The position numbers and the translations under genes were made by a program. Below, piece by piece: positions 36,410 through 45,338 of a stretch of DNA of 64,000 nt. Location of the stretch: the NCBI GenBank assembly GCA_937125395.1, contig CAKZLI010000055.1, positions 1 to 64,000 of the forward strand, in the 5' to 3' direction. Source of the stretch: an uncultured Glaciecola sp. GTDB taxonomy: Bacteria; Pseudomonadota; Gammaproteobacteria; Enterobacterales; Alteromonadaceae. The first letter of the stretch is position 1. Each line of letters starts with the position of its first letter. The notes below the pieces were generated by a model that was given only the letters and a program-made list of their open reading frames with translations, searched no databases and was not told where the DNA came from.

Positions 36410-37639
36410 ATGTTACACATTATTTGGCTTATATTTATCGTTAGTGCCTTTATTGCGTCAATCTACCAAGTGGTTGTACTGGGGCAAGTTGATACTTTTT
36501 CCGATGTGATGCAAGCTATTTCAGCAATGGCCAAATTATCTGTAGAAATAGCGATTGGCTTAATTGGTTTGCTAGCATTTTGGTTAGGTATTTTTCAAGT
36601 TGCTGAACAATCAGGATTAATTAGCAAGTTATCGCGTGTTTTAGCCCCCTTGTTAACTCGCATAATGCCTGAGATTCCCAAAGATCACCCAGCCCTTGGT
36701 AGTATCACAATGAATATGTCTGCCAATATTTTGGGTTTGGATAACGCTGCAACACCGTTTGGGATCAAAGCGATGCAAGATATGCAAACGCTAGCTAGTG
36801 ATATAACAACCTTAACCAATGCACAAATTTTATTTCTAGTATTAAATACCTCTTCGGTGACCTTATTTCCGATTGCGGTATTTCTGTATCGTGCGGAGCA
36901 GGGCGCAGCCACACCCACTGATGTGTTTATTCCCATCTTATTAGCCACCAGTGCATCGACGTTAGTTGGATTAATTGTTACTTGTTTAGTACAACGCATT
37001 AATGTATTTAATCGGGTTATATTAATCTATTTAGTGGGTATATTTAGTCTGCTGTTTGCCGTTATTTTATACTTTACTCAACTGGCTGCTGAGGAGATGG
37101 CGTTACAATCCTCATTAGTGGCCAATAGTTTATTATTTAGTTTTATTGTTCTGGTGCTTGTTGTTGGGTGGCGAAAAGGTCTTAACACCTACGATTTATT
37201 TGTTGAAGGAGCCAAAAAAGGCTTTGATGTGGCCATTAATATTATTCCTTTCTTGTTGGCAATGCTCATTGCGATAGGGATGTTGCGAGCCAGTGGGGTA
37301 ATGGATGTTGCGGTCGATGGAATTGCATCGCTAATTGGTCTGTTGGGGTTTGATACCCGCTTTGTGGATGGTCTGCCTACCGCGTTGATGAAACCATTAA
37401 GTGGCAGTGGTGCCAGAGCATTAATGATTGAAACAATGCAGTTTCATGGTGCAGATTCGTTTGCAGGTCGATTGGCTTCGGTCTTACAAGGGTCCACCGA
37501 AACCACATTTTATGTGTTGGCGGTATATTTAGGTGCTGTGGGTATAAAACATAGCCGATACGCAGTTGGTTGTTGTTTGGTTGCTGATTTAGCCGGTATC
37601 ATTACTGCCATTTTAGTGAGTTATTGGTTTTTTGCGTAA
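36410..37639 (+). CDS. Nucleoside-recognition (SpmA-SpmB fusion) membrane protein
   Basis: A 409-residue polytopic inner-membrane protein with two nucleoside-recognition (Gate) domains. The N-terminal half (1-190) resembles SpmA: MNMSANILGLDNAATPFGIKAM. The C-terminal half (235-409) resembles SpmB: GAKKGFDVAINIIPFLLAML and KPLSGSGARALMIE. In sporulating Firmicutes SpmA and SpmB are separate proteins needed for spore core dehydration; in proteobacteria the fused form occurs without sporulation, and its substrate is unknown. It appears monocistronic. Confidence 0.85.
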   Translation: MLHIIWLIFIVSAFIASIYQVVVLGQVDTFSDVMQAISAMAKLSVEIAIGLIGLLAFWLGIFQVAEQSGLISKLSRVLAPLLTRIMPEIPKDHPALGSITMNMSANILGLDNAATPFGIKAMQDMQTLASDITTLTNAQILFLVLNTSSVTLFPIAVFLYRAEQGAATPTDVFIPILLATSASTLVGLIVTCLVQRINVFNRVILIYLVGIFSLLFAVILYFTQLAAEEMALQSSLVANSLLFSFIVLVLVVGWRKGLNTYDLFVEGAKKGFDVAINIIPFLLAMLIAIGMLRASGVMDVAVDGIASLIGLLGFDTRFVDGLPTALMKPLSGSGARALMIETMQFHGADSFAGRLASVLQGSTETTFYVLAVYLGAVGIKHSRYAVGCCLVADLAGIITAILVSYWFFA

Positions 37640-37708
37640 GGCGAGATGACGTAATTTTACGCGACGTGTCTTTATTTTTTGCATTATATATAGAATCTAG
37701 GGTTTAGT

Positions 37709-38206
37709 GTGGCAAAACAAGTTTCAATCGGATTAATTAATCCCAAGTCTGCAGCCAATGTGGCGAGTATTTTGCGAGCAGCGGGCTGCTATGGTGTCAG
37801 TTCTGTATTTTACACTGGGCAACGATTTGGTTATGCCAAAGATTTTAATGCAGATACTCAAAATATGCGCCACAGGATCCCAACGGTAGGGGTCGATGAC
37901 TTATTGGCTTTTCAACCCGTCGGTTCAAGTTTGGTCGTGATTGAACTAGTAGAAAATGCAACGCCTTTACCGGTGTTTACTCACCCGCAAAATGCGTTTT
38001 ATGTGTTAGGCCCCGAGGATGGGTCTGTGCCATTGGATATTGTGGAAGCTGCCGATACTGTGGTTTACATTCCTACGTTTAATAGTATGAATCTTGGTGC
38101 GACAGCGAATGTCGTGCTCTATGATAGGTTAGCAAAGAGCCAATATGATGAGACCAACCAATTAATTCAAGCGAGTCGGGATAATAACAATAATCACAAG
38201 TTATAA
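37709..38206 (+). CDS. SPOUT (TrmH-type) RNA methyltransferase
   Basis: A 165-residue protein of the SpoU/TrmH class: a SAM-binding trefoil knot with motifs NPKSAANVASILRAAGCYG (motif 1), VLGPEDGSVP (motif 2) and NSMNLGATANVVLYDRL (motif 3). No extra N-terminal RNA-binding domain is present, as in short TrmL-like enzymes, but the sequence differs from TrmL and the target RNA is not assigned. The start is GTG at 37709, giving the family-like start AKQVSIGLINPKS. Confidence 0.85.
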   Translation: MAKQVSIGLINPKSAANVASILRAAGCYGVSSVFYTGQRFGYAKDFNADTQNMRHRIPTVGVDDLLAFQPVGSSLVVIELVENATPLPVFTHPQNAFYVLGPEDGSVPLDIVEAADTVVYIPTFNSMNLGATANVVLYDRLAKSQYDETNQLIQASRDNNNNHKL

Positions 38207-38267
38207 TAACCATAAGCTACAATACCTGTAGGCTATAATCCACATGTGCGTACAACAAGGAGTGATC

Positions 38268-38984
38268 ATGCCATCTTTACAATCCCTATTAATGACAACT
38301 GGACGCTGTGTCTTTGTATTATCCATGTGTATGCATGGCCAGTTATTAGCACAAACGCAATCCATCGATACAAATCGTACAATTAGCGTGCAAGGGCATG
38401 CACAAATTATGGTTGTACCTAATCAATTAAGTTTTTCTGTGTCTGTGCAGCAACGCGGTCCAAATACACAAATATTGCAGCAAGCAGTACAACAAAAAGT
38501 AGCTAATATTATTACGCTTCTGAGTGCTTCGGGAATTGCAGATAAAAACATACAATCAATGCAAATGAGTCTGCAACCACACTATGAGTATAATAATGGT
38601 AAACGCACCCAAAGCGATTTTATCCTTGGACGGACGATTGATGTCAAACACGATGATTTTTCGGTGTACTCAGCATTAATGGAAAAACTGATCAAAGCCG
38701 GAGCAACGAATATCTCTGCAGCGCAGTTAACCCATGACAATCCTAACCAACAATACTTAACAGCCTTGAAATTAGCGGTTGAAGATGCTAAAAAACGTGC
38801 CTCAGTAATGCTTGAACCATTACAAGCGACAATTAATGGCGTGTTAACAATTACTGAGCAATCCCGTCATCAACCCATACAGTATCGAGCCAAAAGTAGT
38901 GCCTTAATGGCTGAAGCTCAAACCGATATGGCGGGTGAACAGGGCATCACTGCTCGGGTCAGTGTGACGTTCTTAATCCGTTAA
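38268..38984 (+). CDS. SIMPL (DUF541) domain exported protein
   Basis: A 238-residue protein with a signal peptide (hydrophobic CVFVLSMCMHGQLLAQ, probable cut after LLAQ) and a SIMPL domain. Family segments are ISVQGHAQIMVVPNQLSFSVSV near the start of the mature part and KLAVEDAKKRASVMLEPL in the C-terminal half. SIMPL proteins are periplasmic or surface proteins of poorly known function, some linked to oxidative stress. The ATG at 38268 has AAGGAG six bases before it; an in-frame ATG eight codons upstream has none. Confidence 0.85.
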   Translation: MPSLQSLLMTTGRCVFVLSMCMHGQLLAQTQSIDTNRTISVQGHAQIMVVPNQLSFSVSVQQRGPNTQILQQAVQQKVANIITLLSASGIADKNIQSMQMSLQPHYEYNNGKRTQSDFILGRTIDVKHDDFSVYSALMEKLIKAGATNISAAQLTHDNPNQQYLTALKLAVEDAKKRASVMLEPLQATINGVLTITEQSRHQPIQYRAKSSALMAEAQTDMAGEQGITARVSVTFLIR

Positions 38985-39015
38985 CAACACGCATCTTTTC
39001 TATTTAGGATATTGC

Positions 39016-39474
39016 ATGACAAACTACAGTACATTAAACCAACAAGCCTTAGCGTTACTCGGTGACGAGCCTGATATGATTGCGAACTTAGCGAATATCA
39101 GTGCGCTGTTGTTTAATGAGTTAACAGATATTAACTGGGCTGGTTTTTATTTATACAAAGATGAACAATTAATACTAGGTCCATTTCAAGGCCGTCCAGC
39201 TTGCATTCGTATTCCCATTGGCAAAGGGGTTTGTGGCACCGCTGCAGCCACATTAACCACTCAGCGTATAGACGATGTCCATACTTTTGCGGGACATATT
39301 GCCTGTGATGCCGCTTCCAATTCAGAAATTGTGTTACCGCTTGTCATTAATGAACAGATCTTGGGCGTTTTAGACATTGATTCGCCGATGCACGCACGCT
39401 TTTCTCATGCAGATGAACAAGGCTTAACCGAGTTGACCACTATTTTGGTCAACCATCTACAACGAGTGGCGTGA
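39016..39474 (+). CDS. msrC: Free methionine-(R)-sulfoxide reductase (GAF domain, YebR-like)
   Basis: A 152-residue GAF-domain enzyme that reduces free Met-(R)-sulfoxide. The three redox cysteines are at 63 (PACIRIP), 73 (KGVCGTAA) and 97 (HIACDAASNSEI), with the same spacing (10 and 24) as Cys84, Cys94 and Cys118 of E. coli YebR. It begins a run with the acidic protein, proQ and prc; in E. coli yebR, proQ and prc are also neighbours. Its stop overlaps the next ATG by one base (TGATG). Confidence 0.92.
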   Translation: MTNYSTLNQQALALLGDEPDMIANLANISALLFNELTDINWAGFYLYKDEQLILGPFQGRPACIRIPIGKGVCGTAAATLTTQRIDDVHTFAGHIACDAASNSEIVLPLVINEQILGVLDIDSPMHARFSHADEQGLTELTTILVNHLQRVA

Positions 39475-39761
39475 TGAAATTTTTAGTTGATATACATGTG
39501 GTTTTATCTACGCCTGAAGACATGCTGGATTATCACAGTGATCCAGAAGAGGCAAGTGATCGCCTGAACACCTTGCTCCATCTGCTGTATGACAAAATAG
39601 ATGAGGACATGCCTGTTGCTAGTATTGAAAAATGCTTGCATTATTGTTGGGAGAATTGGGTTAACGAACCACAAATTGTAGAAATAGATGATGAAGATCT
39701 ACATGATTGGGTTGATCATTTGCTCACAACTTGGGATGATAGCCTTATTGACGACCTTTGA
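39474..39761 (+). CDS. Small, strongly acidic protein of unknown function
   Basis: I do not recognise this 95-residue protein. It has 26 Asp/Glu against 4 Lys/Arg, no signal peptide and no membrane segment. It looks helical, with Trp-containing segments (CWENWVNEP, LHDWVDHLLTTWDD). Its ATG overlaps the msrC stop, so translation is coupled, and proQ starts 13 bases after its stop. A partner or regulator of a basic neighbour such as ProQ is conceivable but is inference only. Confidence 0.7.
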   Translation: MKFLVDIHVVLSTPEDMLDYHSDPEEASDRLNTLLHLLYDKIDEDMPVASIEKCLHYCWENWVNEPQIVEIDDEDLHDWVDHLLTTWDDSLIDDL

Positions 39762-39774
39762 AATATATTAATTA

Positions 39775-40407
39775 ATGGAAAACACCGTAAAAATCACTGA
39801 CAACAAAGCTGTTATAGCGTTACTTGCCGAATTATTCCCAGCTTGCTTCTCTGATAAAGGAGCAGCTAAGCCACTCAAAATTGGGATCTTTCATGATTTA
39901 GTTGCTCGACTTGCTGATGATGAGCGTGTCTCTAAGACAACGTTGCGTTCTACATTACGTCATTACACAAATTCGTGGCGATACCTAGAATCGATTAAAG
40001 CAGATGCAAAACGTATTGATCTGGATGGTGCCGAAGGCGATGCCATTGATAAAGAACATGCCGATTTTGCAGCGGTTCAGCTAGCAGAAAGTAAAGCTAA
40101 AGTGGCGGCTTCTAAAAAAACAGCGACAAAGAAAAAACCACCTGCGAACAAAAATTACAAAATTAAATCACCAACAGCTAAACTAGACACAAGTACTGCA
40201 AAGAAAAGTGTTGCAAAGCCGACAGCGATAAAACTAACTGACGCGGATCTCAAAGTAGGCACATCCGTTTCTGTCAAAGTCGGGAAATCGCCATTACCGG
40301 CAGTCATTACTGAGATTGCAAAAGACGGTGTTCGCGTTCAATTAAACACCGGCATGGTCGTTAAAGTATCACAGAGTCAATTACGTTTAATGCATCACGG
40401 GAAATAA
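39775..40407 (+). CDS. proQ: RNA chaperone ProQ
   Basis: A 210-residue RNA-binding protein. The N-terminal FinO/ProQ domain (about 5-118) carries LAELFPACFSDKGAAKPLKIGIF and TTLRSTLRHYTNSWRYL, both signatures. A Lys/Ala-rich linker (120-160) leads to a small C-terminal SH3/Tudor-like domain (AVITEIAKDGVRVQLNTGMV). In E. coli it binds many small RNAs and 3' UTRs and affects prc and proP. The start is the first ATG; no strong ribosome site is seen, so coupling with the upstream gene is likely. prc follows after four bases. Confidence 0.95.
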   Translation: MENTVKITDNKAVIALLAELFPACFSDKGAAKPLKIGIFHDLVARLADDERVSKTTLRSTLRHYTNSWRYLESIKADAKRIDLDGAEGDAIDKEHADFAAVQLAESKAKVAASKKTATKKKPPANKNYKIKSPTAKLDTSTAKKSVAKPTAIKLTDADLKVGTSVSVKVGKSPLPAVITEIAKDGVRVQLNTGMVVKVSQSQLRLMHHGK

Positions 40408-40411
40408 ATCT

Positions 40412-42460
40412 ATGAACACACTCTTCGTCAAAACAGTCGGTGTACTATCACTTTCATTGTTGAGTACATCTGTCCTAGCGAGCATATCAAATGTAACGCA
40501 AGCTGCCGAAGAAATACCTGTGTTAACCCAAGAAGCACAACATGCCAAGTCTGCCAAGCGTGTCTTGGCAACTTACTTACGTAATCATTACAAAAAATTT
40601 GCGATTGATGATTCACTTTCTCAAAAAGTGTTCAATCGTTATTTACGCAATCTTGATTTTAATAAAAACTTTTTTACGGCCTCTGATATTGCAAGCTTCA
40701 AGCAGTACGAGAATCGTTTTGACGATGCCCTACAGCAAGGCGATCTAGCCTCAGCTTACGCTATTTATCAAGTGAACCTTGAACGACGTGAAGCGCGCTT
40801 GAACTATGCAATTGGGCTGCTCAAACACACCTATGATTTTGCACTCAAAGACGACCGGTTTTACTATGACCGAGAAGACGCTGAATGGGCAAAAGACAGT
40901 GCTGCATTGGATGAGTTATGGCGTCAACGCGTCAAGTATGATTTATTAAATCTAAAGCTGGCTGACAAAACGATTGAAGAAGCCAAGGAGATTTTGAGTA
41001 AACGCTACCATCGCAGTATTAAGCGATTGTATCAAACCAATTCAGAAGATGTGTTTCAAAGTGTCATGAATGCCTTTTCTCGTTCTATTGAAGCCCATAC
41101 CAGTTATTTGTCACCACGCAATGCCGAACGTTTTCAAATGCAGATGAACTTATCGTTTGAAGGTATAGGTGCATCCCTACAAATTGAAGACGAACACACC
41201 GTTGTGCGTAAAATTATTGCAGGGGGACCAGCAGATAAATCCGGTCAATTAAAACCTGAAGATATTATTGTGGGTGTCGGCCAAGCCGAAGGCGAAATTG
41301 TCGATGTAGTCGGGTGGCGATTAGATGAAGTGGTCGAGTTGATCAAAGGTCCGAAAGGGACTTTAGTGCGCTTACAAGTCTTAAAGGGCGACAGTGAAAC
41401 CAAAAAATATGAACTGATTCAGTTTATGCGGGATAAGGTCAAACTAGAAGACCAACAGGCACAATCAAAAATATACCCAGCAACCACTGAGCTAGGCGAT
41501 AATCAAGCATTGGGTTTGATCGAAATCCCTTCTTTTTATAATGGGCTCACAGCGCATGTAAGTGAATTAATTAATGAACTCAAAGAACAAGACATATCCG
41601 GTATTATCATTGATTTACGCGGTAATGGTGGCGGTTCATTAAATGAATCACGTACCCTGACCGGTTTGTTTATTGATAGTGGACCGGTTGTTCAAGTTCG
41701 TAGTGGTAATGGTCGAGTAGATATAGAGCGTGATAGTGATGGCGTAATCCATTATGACGGCCCGTTAACTGTGTTAGTCGACCGATATAGTGCGTCAGCC
41801 TCTGAGATTTTTGCAGCTGCGATGCAAGACTACAATCGAGCGATTGTGATTGGTGAGCAAACCTTCGGTAAAGGCACTGTACAACGACACAAAGGGTTAG
41901 GTCGTTATTATGATTTAAACGAAAACCCACTCGGTAGCATTCAGTTTACAACGGCAAAGTTCTATCGTATCAGCGGTGGTAGCACCCAACATATCGGCGT
42001 TATCCCGGATATTTTATATCCTTCTGCAGTCGTTCCAGCAGAGTGGGGTGAGAGTCAGGAAGAAAATGCATTACCATACGATAAAATTAATCGAGCGAAT
42101 TACACGACATTCTCGAACACGCAAAATGCCATTGATATCTTAACCGCAAAACACAATAAACGTGTGCTACAAAACCCTGAGTTCGCTTATATATTTTCTG
42201 ATATTGAGGAATATCAAATCAATAAAGACAAAAAATTTATATCCCTAGTCGAAACAGAACGTCTGGCGGAGCAGCAAGCCAGTAAACAAAAACGCTTGCA
42301 AAGAACTAATGAGCGCCTTGTCCGAAAAGGCCTAGCACCCATCAAATCAATGGAAGATTTGCCTGACGATGCACTTGATATAGACCCATTCTTGGATGAA
42401 GCGGCGAACATAACATACGATTTGATTGCAACAGGTAAGTTTGCTGTCACAACAAAATAA
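40412..42460 (+). CDS. prc: Carboxy-terminal processing protease Prc (Tsp)
   Basis: Periplasmic S41 serine protease that degrades or trims proteins from their C-terminus, such as PBP3 and MepS in E. coli. The 682 residues (E. coli 682) hold a signal peptide (1-24, cut near VLA), a PDZ domain (about 240-330), and the catalytic Ser462 in YSASASEIFAAAMQDY with Lys487 in FGKGTVQRH. The Ser-Lys distance of 25 equals E. coli. The C-terminal DUF3340-type region follows. It is directly downstream of proQ, as in E. coli. Confidence 0.97.
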   Translation: MNTLFVKTVGVLSLSLLSTSVLASISNVTQAAEEIPVLTQEAQHAKSAKRVLATYLRNHYKKFAIDDSLSQKVFNRYLRNLDFNKNFFTASDIASFKQYENRFDDALQQGDLASAYAIYQVNLERREARLNYAIGLLKHTYDFALKDDRFYYDREDAEWAKDSAALDELWRQRVKYDLLNLKLADKTIEEAKEILSKRYHRSIKRLYQTNSEDVFQSVMNAFSRSIEAHTSYLSPRNAERFQMQMNLSFEGIGASLQIEDEHTVVRKIIAGGPADKSGQLKPEDIIVGVGQAEGEIVDVVGWRLDEVVELIKGPKGTLVRLQVLKGDSETKKYELIQFMRDKVKLEDQQAQSKIYPATTELGDNQALGLIEIPSFYNGLTAHVSELINELKEQDISGIIIDLRGNGGGSLNESRTLTGLFIDSGPVVQVRSGNGRVDIERDSDGVIHYDGPLTVLVDRYSASASEIFAAAMQDYNRAIVIGEQTFGKGTVQRHKGLGRYYDLNENPLGSIQFTTAKFYRISGGSTQHIGVIPDILYPSAVVPAEWGESQEENALPYDKINRANYTTFSNTQNAIDILTAKHNKRVLQNPEFAYIFSDIEEYQINKDKKFISLVETERLAEQQASKQKRLQRTNERLVRKGLAPIKSMEDLPDDALDIDPFLDEAANITYDLIATGKFAVTTK

Positions 42461-42518
42461 TTATAACGATCACAATCACACGTGTATCATCCCAACAATA
42501 ATAATAAGGGGATAAACC

Positions 42519-43853
42519 ATGAGTTCTCGCGGTGAGTTTTCATCTAGATTAGGTTTTATACTGGCTGCTGCCGGTTCAGCCGTTGGCTTAGGTAATATCT
42601 GGGGCTTTCCTTCACAAGTCGCTCAAAATGGTGGCGCTGCATTTGTTCTCATGTATTTGGTATTGGCTTTTTTTCTAGCTTATCCGGTGCTCATGGCAGA
42701 ATTAATTATTGGTCGCGCAACACGGTCTAATGTTGTTGACGCGTTAGGTCAAATCACCAAGAGTAAAGCCGGTCGCTATGTCGGTATTTGGGGCGCGTTG
42801 ACTGCGTCACTCATTTTATCGTTTTATGCGATCGTTGCTGGATGGATGCTTGCGTATTTTGTTGAGTCGTTATTATCCCTCGTTGTTGACTCCGCCACAT
42901 TAACTTGGTTGACTGATTTTTCGGTTCTACGTAACTGGATTTTTTGTTTATTATTTTTGGCTTTTACCGCCGCTATTGTGACTGGGGGCGTTAAGCAAGG
43001 TATCGAAAAATGGTCTGTGCGTCTTATGCCAACCTTAGTCTTATTAATTGTCGCTTTAATTATTTATGTGTCGTTACAACCTGGTGCTATTGATGGTTGG
43101 CGCGCTTATTTGGTACCTGATTTTAGTAAGGTAACTGACCCTGATTTATTAATAAGTGCACTTGGCCAAGCATTCTTCTCTATGTCATTAGGTGTCGGAA
43201 CCATGCTTGTATATGGTTCTTACATTGCTAAATCTGAAAATTTACCCTCCTTAGGTGCTTCCGTTGCGTTAGTGGATATTGGTGTTGCTGTTCTCGCTGG
43301 CATGTTAATTATCCCAGCCATGTATGTTGCGCAGGCAAATGGTGTTGCAATATTTACCGACGCTGGCGATTTAATTGCAGGAGATGCCTTGATATTCAAT
43401 GTATTGCCTAATCTGTTTGCATCTATTGGTGCTGTTGGAGTGGTTGTTGCGTGTGTATTCTTTGCGCTAATGAGTATTGCTGCTGTGACATCTTCCATCT
43501 CTATGTTGGAAGTTCCGGTATCCTATATCGTTGAGAGCCACAAGATACCAAGATTACGTTCAGTGTGGATCATGACCGCGGTGGTGTTGTTGTTCAGTAG
43601 CATAATCATTTTGTATTTTGAACAGTTATTCGGTTTAGTGATTAGTATCACCACGCAGTATTCTCAACCGTTACTCGGGTTATTAATGTGTATTTTCGTA
43701 GGCTGGATTTGGCGAAGAGATACGATATTAACTGAATTAAAATCTGGCTATGACCAAGTTGAACACTCGATTTTTTGGCGTGTTTGGCCTGTCTATGTCA
43801 AATTCATCTGTCCCATTATTATTGGTATTTTATTTATCCGTACCGTTCTGTAA
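42519..43853 (+). CDS. Sodium-dependent transporter, NSS/SNF family
   Basis: A 444-residue membrane protein of the neurotransmitter:sodium symporter family (bacterial LeuT/MhsT/TnaT group), with about 11 hydrophobic segments. TM1 carries the unwound Na+/substrate site AAAGSAVGLGNIWGFPSQVAQNGGAA-type sequence, and TM6 to TM7 follow the family pattern LGQAFFSMSLGVGTMLVYGSY. Substrate is probably an amino acid; which one is not readable. It is followed after nine bases by nhaC and then pepN, suggesting one transcript. Confidence 0.92.
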   Translation: MSSRGEFSSRLGFILAAAGSAVGLGNIWGFPSQVAQNGGAAFVLMYLVLAFFLAYPVLMAELIIGRATRSNVVDALGQITKSKAGRYVGIWGALTASLILSFYAIVAGWMLAYFVESLLSLVVDSATLTWLTDFSVLRNWIFCLLFLAFTAAIVTGGVKQGIEKWSVRLMPTLVLLIVALIIYVSLQPGAIDGWRAYLVPDFSKVTDPDLLISALGQAFFSMSLGVGTMLVYGSYIAKSENLPSLGASVALVDIGVAVLAGMLIIPAMYVAQANGVAIFTDAGDLIAGDALIFNVLPNLFASIGAVGVVVACVFFALMSIAAVTSSISMLEVPVSYIVESHKIPRLRSVWIMTAVVLLFSSIIILYFEQLFGLVISITTQYSQPLLGLLMCIFVGWIWRRDTILTELKSGYDQVEHSIFWRVWPVYVKFICPIIIGILFIRTVL

Positions 43854-43862
43854 GGCATTACC

Positions 43863-45329
43863 ATGACAAAAACAATAAAAACTCCATCATTGCTTGATGC
43901 ACTCATTCCATTGGTGTTACTCGTATTAATGATGGGTTCAGCAGTATATTTATTTGCTGATGATTCATCTTATGGACCCAATCAAATTGCACTGTTATTA
44001 GCAATGGGGATTGCCGCTATTATAGGGCTCAAAAATGGCCATACTTGGGCAGACATTGAAAAAGGCATTATCAAAGGCATTTCGATGTCCCTAGGCGCGT
44101 GTTTGATCCTCCTGGCCGTTGGTTCCTTAATCGGTACTTGGATGTTAGCTGGGACCGTGCCCACCTTAATCTATTACGGATTGGATTTACTTAACCCACA
44201 ATTTTTCTATACCGCTACGTGTTTAATTTGCGCCGTGGTTGCTATGAGCATTGGTAGTTCTTGGACCACTGCAGCAACCGTGGGTGTTGCTTTAATAGGT
44301 GTTGCCACAGGTATGGAAATGTCGTTAGCTATTACGGCAGGTGCGGTGGTATCCGGTGCTTATTTTGGTGATAAGATTTCACCGTTATCAGAAACGACTA
44401 ACCTTGCTCCTGCTATAGCCGGTACCGATTTGTTTGAACACATTCGTTACATGTTGTGGACTACAGTACCAAGCTTTATTATTACCTTGATTTTATTTTT
44501 AATCTTAGGATTAAACGAAGATACGGCAGGTAGTGCAGAACGTATCACTCAAATGCAGCAAGTGCTTAGCGAGTCCTTTTCGTTGGGTCTGCATATGTTG
44601 ATACCGTTATTTATTTTGTTGACCCTCGCTGTTCGCAAAATGCCAGCTTTCCCAGCCGTGTCTATCGGTGCATTGCTTGGCGGAGTCTGGGCATTAGTGT
44701 TCCAACCAGAACTGATTGCTTCATTGGCTACCGCTGACAATGCTGCTTGGATCAACCATATCATGGTGGTTTGGTCCGCATTATTTGATGGTGTGGTTTT
44801 TAACACCAGCGACGCCAATTTGAATGACTTACTCAGTCGTGGTGGTATGTCCTCGATGCTCAATACGATTTGGTTAATTATCTGTGCGATGTCTTTTGGG
44901 GCTGTATTAGAGCATGTTGGTTTGCTTACTCGAATTGTTGCAGCTTGTCTAAGAGGTGCAACGAGTGCAGGGCAGTTAGTGACTCGGACTATTTTGACGT
45001 GTCTTGGCACTAATATCATTACAGCTGACCAATATATCTCTATAGTTATGCCAGGACGTATGTACAAAGACGCCTACAAAGAGCGAGGATTACATCAATT
45101 GAATCTTTCGCGCAGCTTGGAAGATGGCGGCACATTAACATCACCATTGATCCCTTGGAATACCTGTGGTGCATATATGCACAGCGTATTATTAGTGCAT
45201 CCATTCGAATATATCTTTTTTGCATTCTTTAACTTAATCAACCCTATCTTAGCGATTATTTATGCATATTTAGGTATCAAAATATTACGTTTAGCGCCAC
45301 CAGTGAGTTTAACTACTGAGCAAAAATAA
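43863..45329 (+). CDS. nhaC: Na+/H+ antiporter, NhaC family
   Basis: A 488-residue polytopic protein of the NhaC family of Na+/H+ antiporters. About 11 membrane segments can be counted. Family segments are GSSWTTAATVGVALIG and GAYFGDKISPLSETTNLAPA (both at about 135-185), followed by NTIWLIICAMSFGAVLEH and LTSPLIPWNTCGAY. It lies nine bases after the NSS transporter and nine before pepN. Some members carry organic substrates (for example malate/lactate), so strict Na+/H+ exchange is inferred, not proven. Confidence 0.9.
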   Translation: MTKTIKTPSLLDALIPLVLLVLMMGSAVYLFADDSSYGPNQIALLLAMGIAAIIGLKNGHTWADIEKGIIKGISMSLGACLILLAVGSLIGTWMLAGTVPTLIYYGLDLLNPQFFYTATCLICAVVAMSIGSSWTTAATVGVALIGVATGMEMSLAITAGAVVSGAYFGDKISPLSETTNLAPAIAGTDLFEHIRYMLWTTVPSFIITLILFLILGLNEDTAGSAERITQMQQVLSESFSLGLHMLIPLFILLTLAVRKMPAFPAVSIGALLGGVWALVFQPELIASLATADNAAWINHIMVVWSALFDGVVFNTSDANLNDLLSRGGMSSMLNTIWLIICAMSFGAVLEHVGLLTRIVAACLRGATSAGQLVTRTILTCLGTNIITADQYISIVMPGRMYKDAYKERGLHQLNLSRSLEDGGTLTSPLIPWNTCGAYMHSVLLVHPFEYIFFAFFNLINPILAIIYAYLGIKILRLAPPVSLTTEQK

Positions 45330-45338
45330 GGGAAAGTT

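Noticed and set aside
44549..45067. 172-codon antisense frame inside nhaC
   Set aside because: It lies wholly in a strongly supported membrane-protein gene; its composition reflects the reverse of that gene and no ribosome site or family match is seen.
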